Shown here: positions 39,001-48,189 of the stretch, one piece after another
How positions within the stretch are numbered: position 1 is the stretch's first letter
Layout: the number at the start of each line of letters is the position of its first letter
From: Perca fluviatilis
Lineage: Eukaryota > Chordata > Actinopteri > Perciformes > Percidae
NCBI RefSeq assembly: GCF_010015445.1
Contig: NC_053134.1
Location: 8,853,265 to 8,917,264, forward strand
Length of the DNA stretch: 64,000 bases
Reading direction: 5' to 3'
Notes under the pieces: model-generated
The model's database searches: none
What the model was told of the DNA's origin: nothing
The model's input: only the letters and a program-made list of their open reading frames with translations
Translations under genes and position numbers: made by a program

Positions 39001-42000
39001 TCTGATGTAGTGGACATTTAATGTACATGTCTGATCAGCTGTTTCCGCTGTCGGCGTCTTCCTGGATATATTTCCATAACGTGCGATAACATAGCTGGTA
39101 GTGGCAATAATAGGTACATGAGGAGACCAATGTATTTCTCTGTCTCATCCATGAATTATCAGGACAAATTCCTGAAGACTTCATTCCATTTTTCTTTCGT
39201 AGATGGATTAGATGGCCATGGTGACTTTTTAATTTTTTTCGGTTGCAACCTCTGCTTCTTCTACTCTGTACACAGGCGCTTTACGGTGGTGTTCTGTTGA
39301 AACTACACAAAGCGTAGCCTACTTTATTTTTGCTGCGAACCAGTTGATGTAAATGTGCCTAATTCGCATTTCTTTTTTGCAACATTTCAAATGTTTGCAT
39401 ACAATTCGCTTGCCAAATAAATGGAAACATGACTAGAGTCTCTCATTTCCACAAAGTAAATGAAAGCCTGGACACACAGTTGAGGAAGATGATTAAAGTG
39501 CAATACGGCCTGCTCAAGTACGATATACGTGTTTAGTGTTTGGGTAAAATCCGACGCGGAACTATAAATCAAAAAACTTACACTGGTTTAGTGTATATTT
39601 GTAAACCTAAATGAACTGAAAAACAGTACAAGGTTGTTAAAACGAGAGAAGGACCACAGTGACTGGCCCAACACGCTGACGAGTGGAGCGTTATCGGAAA
39701 ACTAGTCAAGCTCACTAAAGTTCAGGTAAGGCCTCCGTCCTTTTCTTGTGTTGGCAATCAAGGCACTCAATTTATGTTGGCCTGTTGTGGGCTTAGTGGT
39801 AATTGAATTTGTATTTATTATAAGGATCCCCATTAGCTGACGCCTAGACGACCAGCTAGTCTTCCTGGGAATCCCCTACATCTAACAACGATGTTATTTT
39901 ACCAGTAATACCTGTGCCGTGACAGCATATACATTGGTACAGCTCAACCCCTTAGTCCAAGTGTAAATGCATCTTTGGATGATAACGTCTGGGAAAAATT
40001 ATGATGTAACCAGACTGGTCGCAGTATGTGGTACAGTTTGAATCCTTGAGACTGAATTTGATAACTGTTAATGTGACTTAAAGCAGGCTGTCATCCAAAG
40101 GCAGTGCCCCATTCAACCATTCATTTGGGGTTTTGCGTGTGTGAGAAGAAAGGGATTGGTAAGAAAGATGTGGGTATGGGGGATTAGTGATACATATTTG
40201 GAGTGTCCACAGTTGATGTCTCTGTTGCCATCACGTAAGACAACCAGCTTGATGTTTCTTTGAAATCCTGTTACATAACACAGCCAATACTCAGACTTGA
40301 ACTCTTAGTATATGTAGCTTTAGAAAAACCTTTGTTCCCTTCATAGAGAGTCTCAGTTTCTCACAGCCAGCTGTTTGCAGTCAGGCTACGAATACTGCAA
40401 CTCTTATTCCATTGACTATGCACCGTTATTAACAGCCATTTTCCACCCATCGCTGGATGATATCCCTTAGCATACCACCTTAGCTTCTGATATCCTTCCA
40501 TTTGTAATGATTCCCTCTGAGCATTCCTGGTCAAAATTAGCCGCACTCCCACCTCACTTCAAAACAATGTATCGCTGGCCACCAGGCCACAATCCTACAG
40601 GGTCGCATCATACACCCTAGAATGAGCCTCTCTGTCTCATCTCCACTGAGCTAATGAGAGTGGAGAAAGGTTTTGTTTTACCTCTGAGGACTCCCAGTGC
40701 AGCTGACAGGGCTGCAGGTATTTTCAGCTGTTGCCCCTGCTGGCGTGCAGACAGAAGGGCTCATACAGGCTCCGACGTAAGCCAAACCGTTGACAGCTTC
40801 ATTTTTCCTAATGATACTGTTTACCCTTGTTGTGGTTCTTTATCTAAATTCTGGTTAGACAAGAACTTCTATGAGACTTTAGGAGTCTGAGGAGACATGA
40901 GAGCTGTTCTTGGGTGACAATTAGCTGCTGACAGGCTTTCCCACCTGTATCTGAAAATGGGTTTGATTTACGAGGTGGTATTCTGTAACACAAAGCGACA
41001 GCACAGAGGACAGAGCCCAGGGAGAGTGACAGACTTTAGGGACAGTAAATATCATGAGGTGAAGACAAGGGCTTGTTCACGACTGAAACCCAAAACTGAG
41101 TGGCAGCTAGGACAGTACTGTAAGGGCTCTGGGCCCCGGGCCAGAGGTTTACTGGCAAAGTGTCTGACCTCTGAGTGAGCCAACCAGCGGGAGGCAGTGA
41201 GATGTCTGTGTTGGTGTGTTGCACAGGAAGAGGATGAGGGGTTTGGTGGCTGCGGAGGGAGATGGCAGGGAACAAGGGATGGGGATTAAAAGTGCGCTCA
41301 TTCTGAACTATTCCAGGGACAAGAATCCAAGTCCCAAGAGCTCTTCGGGCGACTCAGCCAGTCCGTCATCTCTGATTCGAACTTTTTAAAGGCTTGAGAG
41401 TGGGGTGTCTAAAACAACAGCGCTGGCCTCCTCCTCTTCAGCTGTTCAGACTCATTTAAAGAACAATAGTTTTCTTCTCTTACTTATCTGCTGCTCTTGG
41501 CTATGCAGCTATTTATGGGTAATGTTTGTAGCAGACTGGAATCTGCTGTCTCTATTTCCCCACAGCTTTGTCTCTGAGGGGATCAGGGATGTTTTTGGCA
41601 GTGGATGAACACTATGGGGGCAACTGCACTGTACACAATCAAAAGTACAAAGGTGCGTAAAGATAAAGGCCAAGCTTAGCTTCACATTATTTCAGGACCT
41701 TGGTTTTTCTGTGGCTGTTGCGAACGCCTACACTTTCTTGACCGCGAATGACCCAATAAGAGATCAGGATAAGATTTAGATGTGTGGAATGGGATTCTGG
41801 TGCTTGCAGCTGGCTGTTAAAAGTTGTCATCTCCCCAAACATATCAGTGTCTGTAAAAGAGCTCTCATGAATCATATCTTGAAAGTGCAATGTTCACATT
41901 CCAAAATGTAGCAAACTGTTCAAGTCAATTTTATTGATATAGCCCCAAATCACAAATTTGCCTCAAAGGGCACCCTCTATCCGTAGACCCTCAGTCCAGA

Positions 42001-43008
42001 TAAAGAAAAACTTGCCCCAAGAAACTATAACTCGGGCAAAAACAAGAAGAGCAAAAAAGGAGGGATCTCTCTTCCAGGACAGACAGACAAGAAATAGATG
42101 TCCAGTGTATAGAGGGTTCTGTTAGTGTCAAATCATGCCAGCCACAGGCAGATCAATTGTCACTTGGAGGATAACAAGTTTATTAAAAACTTCATCAGGA
42201 AGGCTTCCAAGATCCAAACAAAATGTTCTACATCCTCTACATGGGCATGTCTGGGTCGACGGCAGACCCCCAAAAGAGCTGGGCTAATGGGAGGGTGGGA
42301 GTAATACCATATCCTAATGACAGACAAGAGCGGATTAAAAGGGAATGTTGATGGACATGTTGGTACAGATGAGTGACGTTATGGTGTGGAGGAGAGAGGA
42401 TGGGTTGGGAAGCTATGTGTGGTTGAATAAGGAGTTGAATTATGTGCAGGGGGCAAGTCTGAGGGGTCGGCTTCCATCAATCAAAACAAAGACAAACACA
42501 ATCAGGTTGTTGTTTATCCTTATACAGCCCTGCCCTTGCTCAAATTGCATCATCCTTCACAGGTCTTTGTTTGTGTCCGGCTCATCACTCATCAACATTC
42601 CTCCACCTCACTTCATCACTGTCCCCGAACAACAACAGTATCTGCTCATAAACCTCAAATCTTTTCTTGCCCCCGGGGATGATAGAAACATGCATGCATC
42701 AGTAATACTATACCATTGTCAAAGTCACTTTGAAGATTCCTATGAACAAGCTGGCAGGCAGGCAAGCCAAAAAAGTGATGGAGTCGCCTGACTATGCTTC
42801 CCTCAAACAATGACAGTAAATATAAATATAACAAGCCAATTCTGAAAAAAAATTAAAACACAAAATGACCTTAAATGTATATATTTTTGCTATCAAATGA
42901 ATTAAAACATGCTGTAGGCTCATTTTGGAGCTCATTTCATTTTTGAGGCAACATGCAAATCCCATCCTCACTGTCAAAACTCCTACCTTTCTTTGTTGGC
43001 TCTGGCAT
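9902..43008 (-). CDS. mybpc1: mybpc1: slow skeletal myosin-binding protein C, complete 31-exon model
   Basis: Thick-filament accessory protein of the sarcomere C-zone; it binds myosin, titin and actin and tunes cross-bridge cycling. Coding exons 1-31: 42987-43008, 38102-38128, 36207-36263, 34977-35192, 33858-33902, 31224-31265, 30347-30457, 29542-29690, 29320-29437, 29180-29228, 28520-28576, 25547-25710, 25293-25425, 22878-23002, 22637-22742, 21420-21586, 21127-21292, 20945-21051, 20699-20835, 19671-19830, 19433-19537, 19161-19349, 18455-18589, 17258-17425, 16960-17048, 16678-16873, 16046-16185, 15803-15962, 15288-15424, 14856-15042, 9902-9999. They total 3762 nt, 1253 residues plus stop, with unbroken phase. 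Domain order is N-linker, C1, M, C2-C5 (Ig), C6-C7 (Fn3), C8 (Ig), C9 (Fn3), C10 (Ig), tail. The start MPEPTKK is that of mammalian MYBPC1, and there is no C0 domain, which excludes cardiac mybpc3. The N-linker exons and exon 31 are the least certain. Confidence 0.93.
10363..10500. repeat. ACTTAAGTAAAAGTAC dispersed repeat
   Basis: Contains TTTTACTTAAGTAAAAGTAC and related strings. Similar motifs occur at 54170-54530 and 57355-57800, indicating one dispersed family. Confidence 0.6.
10580..10875 (-). repeat. dispersed repeat, family of three copies (copy 1)
   Basis: Inverted relative to 58385-58815 and 60200-60470. Shared strings include GACAGATAGTCTAGCTAGCT and GATCTGAGGAGCAGTTAACC. It lies in mybpc1 intron 30. 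Confidence 0.8.
10876..11735. repeat. probable degenerate dispersed element
   Basis: Ends with a TCCATTATATATACTGTCTATGG-type string that I associate with a common fish repeat. CpG-containing interior, no reading frame of note, no clear left boundary. Confidence 0.35.
11785..11950 (+). repeat. dispersed repeat with GCCAGGCTAACTGTT motif (copy 1 of 4)
   Basis: Shares GCCAGGCTAACTGTT and CCAGTCTTTGTGCTA with stretches at 29930-30260, 43650-43960 and 57960-58290, in either orientation. Confidence 0.7.
12745..13681. mobile_element. non-autonomous DNA element with long terminal inverted repeats
   Basis: The left end AGGCCTAGTCCACACGTAAA and the right end GTGCACGTGTGGACTAGGCC are inverted, followed inward by GGGTATTTTTA. 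A second CpG-rich repeat (13085-13560, with CCTAAACCCAACTGTC repeated) seems nested inside. No transposase frame. Confidence 0.75.
13682..14855 (-). other. remainder of mybpc1 intron 30
   Basis: AT-rich intron sequence with nothing recognisable before the exon 30 donor. Confidence 0.5.
14856..15424 (-). CDS. mybpc1: mybpc1 exons 29-30: C10 immunoglobulin domain
   Basis: Exon 29 (15288-15424) reads (G)[45 protein letters not shown]. Exon 30 (14856-15042) reads [62 protein letters not shown] plus one base at a GTCAGT donor. C10 binds light meromyosin. If that donor is not used, the frame reads GQCGPRG and stops, giving a short alternative end. Confidence 0.94.
15803..16185 (-). CDS. mybpc1: mybpc1 exons 27-28: C9 fibronectin type III domain
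   Basis: Exon 27 (16046-16185) reads (D)[46 protein letters not shown]. Exon 28 (15803-15962) reads [40 protein letters not shown] and ends KKSALIVKE. The [11 protein letters not shown] junction is conserved across MyBP-C genes and splices in phase 0. Confidence 0.94.
16678..17048 (-). CDS. mybpc1: mybpc1 exons 25-26: C8 immunoglobulin domain
   Basis: Exon 25 (16960-17048) reads [29 protein letters not shown]. Exon 26 (16678-16873) reads [40 protein letters not shown] and ends [10 protein letters not shown]. The PRHLKQTY(T/I)RRVGEAVNL and [12 protein letters not shown] strings are close to human MYBPC1. C8-C10 anchor the protein to myosin and titin. Confidence 0.94.
17258..18589 (-). CDS. 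mybpc1: mybpc1 exons 23-24: C7 fibronectin type III domain
   Basis: Exon 23 (18455-18589) reads [44 protein letters not shown]. Exon 24 (17258-17425) reads [50 protein letters not shown]. From memory, some human MYBPC1 isoforms have a short alternative insert exactly at this junction. I saw no convincing cassette exon in the 1-kb intron 17426-18454. Confidence 0.93.
19161..19537 (-). CDS. mybpc1: mybpc1 exons 21-22: C6 fibronectin type III domain
   Basis: Exon 21 (19433-19537) reads (D)[34 protein letters not shown]. Exon 22 (19161-19349) reads [54 protein letters not shown]. The Fn3 W-x-P-P and [10 protein letters not shown] motifs are present. Confidence 0.94.
19671..20835 (-). CDS. mybpc1: mybpc1 exons 19-20: C5 immunoglobulin domain
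   Basis: Exon 19 (20699-20835) reads [45 protein letters not shown]. Exon 20 (19671-19830) reads [53 protein letters not shown]. The [15 protein letters not shown] block is identical in kind to human MYBPC1. The long insertion that marks cardiac C5 is absent, which supports the slow isoform. Confidence 0.93.
20945..21292 (-). CDS. mybpc1: mybpc1 exons 17-18: C4 immunoglobulin domain
   Basis: Exon 17 (21127-21292) reads [40 protein letters not shown]. Exon 18 (20945-21051) reads [35 protein letters not shown]. The intron between them is only 75 bp. The KPLK start and [12 protein letters not shown] correspond to human DEGDYVFAPDAY. Confidence 0.93.
21420..22742 (-). CDS. mybpc1: mybpc1 exons 15-16: C3 immunoglobulin domain
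   Basis: Exon 15 (22637-22742) reads [35 protein letters not shown]. Exon 16 (21420-21586) reads [50 protein letters not shown]. It has the Ig cysteine and tryptophan and the D-x-G-x-Y motif. A MITE-like element (21694-22279) fills much of the intron between them. Confidence 0.92.
21694..22279. repeat. MITE-like element in mybpc1 intron 15
   Basis: The left end AGTGGCTATATGTAACTTT and the right end AAAAGTTACATATAGTAACT are inverted. Interior has a nested TTATATAGCGCATTTCGTG motif of a common fish repeat at about 22045. Confidence 0.65.
22878..25425 (-). CDS. mybpc1: mybpc1 exons 13-14: C2 immunoglobulin domain
   Basis: Exon 13 (25293-25425) gives [38 protein letters not shown]. Exon 14 (22878-23002) gives [20 protein letters not shown] and [13 protein letters not shown]. 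The match to the human C2 segment is nearly colinear, including the KYIFEHKG junction split across the two exons. Confidence 0.93.
23148..23425. repeat. inverted-repeat element in mybpc1 intron 13
   Basis: The ends AAAGGGGCTGTACTCGA and TCAAGTACAGCCCCTTTTT are inverted copies. Confidence 0.6.
23430..25292 (-). other. remainder of mybpc1 intron 13
   Basis: AT-rich, with a GATA/GACA run at 23705-23735 and a poly(A) run near 24490. No exon signal seen. Confidence 0.5.
25547..29228 (-). CDS. mybpc1: mybpc1 exons 10-12: M-motif and tri-helix bundle
   Basis: Exons 29180-29228, 28520-28576 and 25547-25710 encode about residues 263-352. The reading contains [28 protein letters not shown] and then [34 protein letters not shown]. 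The DFSGLLK and YGITDLRG(L/M)L blocks are hallmarks of the MyBP-C M-motif that binds myosin S2 and actin. The introns here are long (2.8 kb between exons 11 and 12) and contain a hAT-like inverted-repeat element. Confidence 0.92.
25711..27870 (-). other. mybpc1 intron 11, right part of the 2.8-kb gap
   Basis: No coding signal seen on either strand; AT-rich unique-looking sequence. Confidence 0.45.
27877..28352. mobile_element. hAT-like non-autonomous element
   Basis: The left end CCAGAGGTTTTCAAACTGTG and the right end CACAGACTTTGAAAACACCT are inverted repeats, resembling hAT-type ends. No coding frame. Confidence 0.6.
29320..30457 (-). CDS. mybpc1: mybpc1 exons 7-9: linker end and C1 immunoglobulin domain
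   Basis: Exon 7 (30347-30457) carries [17 protein letters not shown] and [14 protein letters not shown]. Exon 8 (29542-29690) is [38 protein letters not shown]. Exon 9 (29320-29437) is [39 protein letters not shown]. The WFKGKW core, the tyrosine-corner YRCEV and the overall match to human MYBPC1 C1 are clear. C1 takes part in binding actin and the myosin S2 region. Confidence 0.93.
29930..30260. repeat. dispersed repeat with GCCAGGCTAACTGTT motif family (copy 2 of 4)
   Basis: Contains GCTTAGCTTAGCAAAAAGAC, GGAAACGGGGAAAATAGC and, in the second half, GAGCTAGGCTAGCTGTTTCC; the two halves look like inverted arms. Confidence 0.7.
31224..43008 (-). CDS. mybpc1: mybpc1 exons 1-6: start and variable Pro/Ala/Glu-rich N-terminal linker
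   Basis: Exon 1 (42987-43008) gives MPEPTKK and one base. Exons 2-6 (38102-38128, 36207-36263, 34977-35192, 33858-33902, 31224-31265) each begin at codon position 2 and end with one base, and their lengths of 27, 57, 216, 45 and 42 nt are all multiples of three. They encode, in order, (D)EMPNGQPE, (D)[18 protein letters not shown], a 72-residue Glu/Pro/Gln-rich block with [19 protein letters not shown], (D)[14 protein letters not shown] and (D)[13 protein letters not shown]. The region is low in complexity and poorly conserved, so support comes from splice signals and phase; the acceptor of exon 3 is weak. In mammals this linker is alternatively spliced and phosphorylated. Confidence 0.75.
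32398..32748. repeat. inverted-repeat element in mybpc1 intron 5
   Basis: GAGTATTTAGCCTAGCTTA at the left and TAAGCTAGGCTAAATAC at the right are inverted. CpG-containing interior with ACGTTTGAAAACGCTGG. Confidence 0.6.
32960..33008. repeat. (TTAA)n/(TAA)n microsatellite
   Basis: Several ATTA units followed by about 10 TAA units. Confidence 0.9.
33388..33668. repeat. MITE-like element with GGTAACACTTTATATTAAGG ends
   Basis: The left end GGTAACACTTTATATTAAGG and the right end CCTTAATATAAAGCGTTACC are inverted. Located just before mybpc1 exon 5 in transcript direction terms (in intron 5). Confidence 0.75.
35290..35545. repeat. dispersed repeat with GCTAGCATGCTAACATGCT
   Basis: I recognise this motif and the following GTTGAGATATCCATCTGTAC as parts of a repeat common in fish. 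It lies in mybpc1 intron 3. Confidence 0.45.
38129..42986 (-). other. mybpc1 intron 1 (4.9 kb)
   Basis: Mostly unique, AT-rich. It contains a GATCCCCATTAGCTGACGCC-type repeat at 39825-39885 and a TTTTATTGATATAGCCCCAA-type repeat at 41925-42045. Open frames here have no splice or family support. Confidence 0.5.
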
Positions 43009-43294
43009 CTTGAGCCGCGTCCCAAGAAAATAAGTGTCAAGGAATCGAAAGGCACAGGTAGGTCGGTGGGTGCCCTCAGAGTAATGTGACTGTACAGGAG
43101 GCCAGGTGAGGCGTGGTAGCCCTCTCGTCCAGGAGGGAGAGAGATATCGATAGAACGGTAGAAGAAAAAAAACCTCTGGGACCCCTTGGACCAGAGTGAT
43201 GGGAGATGAGGAGGGCACAGGGACACGGTTTGGAAATCTCAGTGGGGGAGGAGAGGAGGACCAGTGACAGATCCAGGAGGGACAGGCTTTCAGG

Positions 43295-43303
43295 CCTTAT
43301 ATA
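43295..43303 (-). promoter_or_regulatory. mybpc1 TATA box
   Basis: TATATAAGG on the minus strand. It would start transcription near 43270 and give a leader of about 260 nt that contains no ATG before the MPEPTKK start at 43008. No splice donor was obvious in that leader, so exon 1 is probably one continuous block. A TATA-driven start fits a strongly tissue-specific sarcomere gene. Confidence 0.6.
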
Positions 43304-43309
43304 GCGAGG

Positions 43310-46226
43310 TGGCATGCTCCTCCTCTCCGTAGTGGACGCTGCATCACTGTCCCCTAACCACTGGCTGCTGTGCCAGCTTTTTAGATAAGAAGTAAATGTG
43401 AAGTGTTTTTTTTATGCTGCCTTGTGCAGAGAAGTGACATAGAAATTATGCATTTTTACTTTGTATTGGCTTACTGGATTAAAGTCCAATATGTTAGTTT
43501 TGAAGTTAGAGCAATACAACTTCATTTTTAAATATTATGAGTTCTGCAGAGCCCACATTTTCACAGAATGTTAACATTTTCATGGCTGGGTGTTCCTGTG
43601 AAATTACTCAAAATGGCCTGTTTGACATTTTGGTAACACACTTTCACACTTTCTTGAGAGTTAGATGAGAAGGTTGGTACCACTGCTAGCAGCTGGTCAT
43701 CTTAGCTTACCACAAAGACTGGAAACGGGGAAATGTTTAAAAGGTAACAAATACCAGCACCTCTAAAGCTAATTAACATGTTTCTAATTTGTTTAATCCA
43801 TACAAATCTGTACCTGCCGGACAAAACCTAGTGCGGCACATGACTCCCCGTGAAAGCACAATGTATGTATTTTTATGACAGTGGTATCAATCTTCTTATC
43901 TAACCCTTGGCAAGAAAGCAACTGTGAGTAAGTAAGCGTTGCTCAAAATGTCGGTGTCATTTAAGACTAGATTTGTCATCATTACATCCAGATTTCCCCC
44001 TCAGGATAAGGGTGAGGGCTGTCAGCGGAGGCATCAGAGGTGAGTATCCTCTGAGCACTACAGAAGTAGGTGAAGAAGTAGGAGAAGTTGGGATAGAAAA
44101 AGGGAGAGGTGTCGTCATTGTCACGGGTCTGAGGCTGATGTAATACTCTCCGACAATCTCAGGTGATATGCAGCACATTCAGAGAGTCTGTGGATTTATT
44201 ATAAAAGAAAAGACATGCAGCGACTTGATGCCAGGTGGCAGATATCAGTCTAATCCAGGGTGAATGCTGTCCAACAACAGAAGGCTTTCCAAACTGGTGA
44301 ATAAATACTGGGGAGATGCCTGGGCGGTGGTTATAGGGCCTATACTTAGAAAGCTGTCATAAACCTTGACATTTAACATGTGGATCTGACATGAAAAGAG
44401 GATCGTTTCATTGTGAATTATGTCATTGATGTGGGGCTTTTTTTTTTTTTTTTTTTTTTTAGCACGTCAAACACGTGATAAATCAAGCGTAGTCTGTTGT
44501 CAAAGACAACAAAGATTTAACAAGAAGGCTGAAAGCTGCCGGATTTACGAGCAGCAGCACGCCTGGTCTTTACATGTACAGTACCAAGCACCTGCGGAGA
44601 ATCTAACAATATCACAACCACTTGAGGATGTTAATGATCTCAAAAAGGAAGGGCACTTAAAGCATGCACAAATGATTCCTCGGACAAGCCAATAGGATAG
44701 TCAAGGCAAGGCACAGCTCTATTTTAGGGGCTATAGATACTGTCTGTGCACAGGAATGCAGTTTATATCCACCGTCAGAAATTTGCTTACAGGATGAATC
44801 CTCTAAAATGAATCCTAAATTGGATCTATACTGCAAGCTAGCACACATCTATATGATGTGGAAGCTTTTAATTAAGAACTTTCCTTAAATGACTGTTTTC
44901 ATAATTCAGTTCAAAGTATGTGGCCTTTCTTGGTATCAGACACCCATAGCTCAGTTAGCCCATTTATAACCCGCAGAGGGCTCCAGCAGTAAATACTGGG
45001 CTTAAGGAAGCATCATGTGGGTCCGCCACAAACAGCACAAAACCATTTGGTAATGCCCAGGGTTCACATCACAGAGGCGATTTAGCCATGAGGTCACACC
45101 ACATGGGAAAGGGGGCGGGGGGAGAAAGAGGCTGAGTGGCTTTGAGATGGACTACACTGACACCCTCTGGTTCTTAACAGTCAGCAAAAGCTATTTAATT
45201 AAGGGAAACACACTTGTCAACAGGTGAAGAGGCACATTAGGCTGCTGCATGATTTTTTTCTCTCAGGGGAACGATAGTGTTCTTGTTATATTAGAAAATG
45301 TCAGTGCAAGTTTCAGGAAATCTACTAAGTGAGAAAACTAACCTGCCTTTTGAGAGTTTATGTTACTGGTTATGTTGGCCAGCAATAATATACTAAGTGT
45401 CTGGTTGGAAAATGACTTGTGAAAATGAATTGTTGCTTTTTAATGATGTTTAGATTACTAACATATATACTCCCTAGATGGGAGCTTGTATTGTGTTTCT
45501 TTCGTTTAATCAAGACTGTTTTCTTTTTTCCCCCACACTAAGTTTTTGTTGAATGTATTTCAGAAGTCAGTATTTTTACAAATATCTCATCATTACTTTC
45601 ATGTATTTGTATATGTATAAGTAAAAACAGTAAAGAAGAAAGAAAAAGTACAAGCAAAATTAAACATACTCGCAAAAAAAGGAAAAAATAGGATACACAA
45701 GCAAACTATACAAAAGGTAAGAAGAAGAACATTTTTTAAAAATAAAGTAATAAAAACAGGTAAGACAGGATTGAGTAAATCTTGATTTCACCACACGCAC
45801 AAAACATCACATTCATTTCCTTCAGATGACAATGATAAGGGATTGTTTTTATTACATCCTAAACAAATTACAACATAAAAAGCCAGGTTCAATTATTAAA
45901 TCCATTTATCCCATTGTGACTTAGATCAGCTTACTTGCAGCTTTAAAGTAAAGGTCAATTTCACAATTAGCCTACTGTATAGGTATCCTTCTTGATTTCA
46001 ATAAAGTCTTCTAATACAGATGGTTCAGGCTGTAACCATATTCTTGTTATAGTTTTCTTACTTGCAGTCAAAATTATTTTTAAATAACAAATACTTATGT
46101 CTATAAGATAAGTCATGTTTGCAGGTAGTTGGCCTATCGTGTCTGTTTTCAAAATCCAATGAATTTGCTATCTTTAGATAAAAAAATACAATAAAATAAT
46201 GACAGCACTGTAAGAGTTAAAATATG
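43310..46226. other. spacer between mybpc1 promoter and the Spi-C-like gene
   Basis: Contains the sequence upstream of mybpc1 that would carry muscle regulatory sites (a near-MEF2 motif CTAAAAAG on the minus strand near 43382), a repeat at 43650-43960 (copy 3 of the GCTAACTG family) and a poly(T) run at 44439-44460. No gene seen. Confidence 0.4.
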
Positions 46227-46232
46227 TTTATT
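46227..46232 (-). terminator. poly(A) signal of the Spi-C-like gene
   Basis: AATAAA on the minus strand 116 nt past the stop codon, the nearest such signal. Confidence 0.5.
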
Positions 46233-46347
46233 TCTGTTTAATTATTTACACCACAAACTCAATGCATGACCAAACTGATTTGTGAATCTGTCTCATTCAT
46301 AATGGAAAGATAAAGCTCATGTAGAGTTGTATATGACATGATATGAG

Positions 46348-46676
46348 CTACACAAAATCTCGTCCACGTAACAAATCTCCTTGTTGAAACTTATGCAGTG
46401 ACATCAGTGTCTCTCGGCTGAACTGGTAGGTGAGCTTCTTCTTCACCTTGAAGATCTCTCCGGACCGGGCGTAGTTCCTGAGGGCGCGGGACATCTTCTG
46501 GTAAGTCATGGGCCTCTTGTTGCCCTTTCTCTGCCCCCACAGTGCTGCCACCTGGTCCTTGTTTGTGGAGGAAAAGCGGAAAACGCCGGCGGCTGCTGGC
46601 ACCCAGGACACACAGTGGGCCATGGTCGGATCCTCCAACATCTCAAACAGAAAGTGAAAGAGTCGCACCTTTCCAC
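46348..46676 (-). CDS. ETS-domain exon of the Spi-C-like gene
   Basis: Starts after TTTTTGCAG in phase 1 and ends at a TAG at 46348-46350. It holds the complete ETS fold, including both recognition-helix arginines of ARALRNY type (here SRALRNY). The tail after the domain is short: SRETLMSLHKFQQGDLLRGR and three more residues. Confidence 0.93.
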
Positions 46677-47679
46677 CTGCAAAAAGTAAGTGGCAGAATT
46701 AAGACTTGACAGGGATTTAAAAGATGGATTTAGGGAATATCATGGCAGCTGTGCCCCAAACAGTTAGTGCTGGTTACAGTTAATCATTTCCTTAAATACA
46801 GCAATTCCCAGAAAATGTCATCACGGATGGGATGCCATTTAGTGGAGAGGGTAAAGCTGTAAACACTGCGGTTATCTGATAGATATGTAAAAACAGCTAT
46901 TGAGCTAAGCTGAGCACAGCTCCATTGTTTTTTACAGTAAAGGGAAGGTCTCTTATTTACTTTTGTGGTAATGTTTCCCCCCAGGCTGCTAGCAACCGAG
47001 GCAATAACAATATCTAGTAACCCAAAAAAGGAGAACTCACCACTCCCCGCTGTGTGTTTAGCAGGTTGTCTTGCTGATACAGAGTTTGGCAGTGACCCAC
47101 GCTCAGACAATGTTGCTGTTGTGTTATGGCTGAGAGCTGGAAGGGCGTCGCGTGCCAGCAAAGGCTGAAGTGCAGGTTTGGTAATCTTTGATACAGGAAA
47201 CACAGCTTTAAAGGCTTATATGTACACATTTAACTACACGTGGTAGCTATACCAGTACCAAACACTATATGCTTACAGGCTGCTCATAGCACGTCCAGCG
47301 CCGCTCGCATGAGTCATCATCCACAGTTGCACTTCTTTCATCTACAGGCACACCTGCAGTCAAGTACATCTTGTCCACTGTAAAACATTTTTTTTTTTTT
47401 TTTAAAAGACCTAGATCAAATTAGTCTTTGAGTATTATAATTTATTTTACAAGACTTTCCTCTTACCATTGTCTCCAGTGTTTTGTCTGTAGTACTCCTC
47501 TAGGAACTCTAAGATCACCTCCAAGTCTGATTGAGTCTCCTGGAAAGAATTCTGATGAAGATAAATAATTCAAAATCAGCCTTGAATAATGCATACTTTG
47601 TTAACAATTCATTTGTTGCCCTGAATATATTTTTAGTAAATTCTCATGTCATCCTTGCAATAAGTCTGTTCTTTACCAT
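46348..47679 (-). CDS. Spi-C-like ETS transcription factor (divergent tandem copy)
   Basis: Five coding exons: 47677-47679, 47467-47539, 47277-47377, 47041-47185 and 46348-46676, 651 nt in phase, 216 residues. The N-terminal part is acidic (METQSDLEVILEFLEEYYRQ, then DKMYLTAGVPVDERSATVDD), as in activation regions of Spi-family factors. The C-terminal ETS domain begins GKVRLFHFLFEMLEDPTMAH and contains LWGQRKGNK, the recognition helix MTYQKMSRALRNY and EIFKVKKKLTYQFS. The protein ends soon after the domain. It is clearly of the PU.1/SpiB/SpiC group and closest to the neighbouring spic, but more diverged. It may be the fish gene called spi2 or an unnamed spic duplicate; I cannot decide. The start of exon 4 could also be 47164, also in frame. 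An AATAAA lies at 46227-46232. Confidence 0.8.
47677..47679 (-). CDS. start-codon-only first coding exon of the Spi-C-like gene
   Basis: The ATG is directly followed by a GTAAAG donor, so exon 1 would contribute only the initiator Met, and exon 2 continues ETQSDLEVILEF in phase 0. A TATA-like box stands about 100 bases upstream. No other in-frame ATG was seen that keeps the acidic reading of exon 2, but a further upstream exon cannot be excluded. Confidence 0.5.
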
Positions 47680-47770
47680 CACTGATGAGGCTGATTCTGA
47701 TGCAGTACAGTCCTTTCAGTTTGGGAGAATATCACAAGACTGACTTTGAGACGCTCATGTGCCCGGGCTC

Positions 47771-47778
47771 TTATTATA
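47771..47778 (-). promoter_or_regulatory. TATA-like box of the Spi-C-like gene
   Basis: TATAATAA on the minus strand, flanked by GC-rich sequence. It would start transcription near 47745, about 65 nt upstream of the ATG. Confidence 0.45.
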
Positions 47779-48189
47779 CCCCCCACAGAAGCAGGGGCTT
47801 TCTGCATAACCCCAGACGTTTTCTACCCAAGGCTCACAGGAACAATGACCACCATCCCACAAAGCCCCAACACCAGCACCAGTCAACCCATCAACAAAGC
47901 CTCCCAGCACTGACCACATCCTCCCCGCTGAAGCAGATAAGACCTCGGCCTGAAGGCAGCATCTACACATTGCTCTGTTTTCAGGAAAAACACACTTGCT
48001 GCCATATTTTTCCTCACAGGATGTGTCTTAATTTCATGTTTTGCAGTGCGCTTGTTGTAATATTTTACTACAATGGAGACAGTGCCAAATCTTTCAACAC
48101 AGTTATAATGCCTGTGTTTTCCTTCTTTTTTTTTAACAACAAAAGACGAGAGCGTGGCTGCAGTTTGGTGTTATCAAGTCACTAAAAAC

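Noticed and set aside
42345..42791. 148-codon plus-strand frame in mybpc1 intron 1
   Set aside because: No recognisable domain and composition like the surrounding intron.
44415..44695. 91-codon plus-strand frame beginning with a phenylalanine run
   Set aside because: Translation of a poly(T) run followed by unremarkable sequence.
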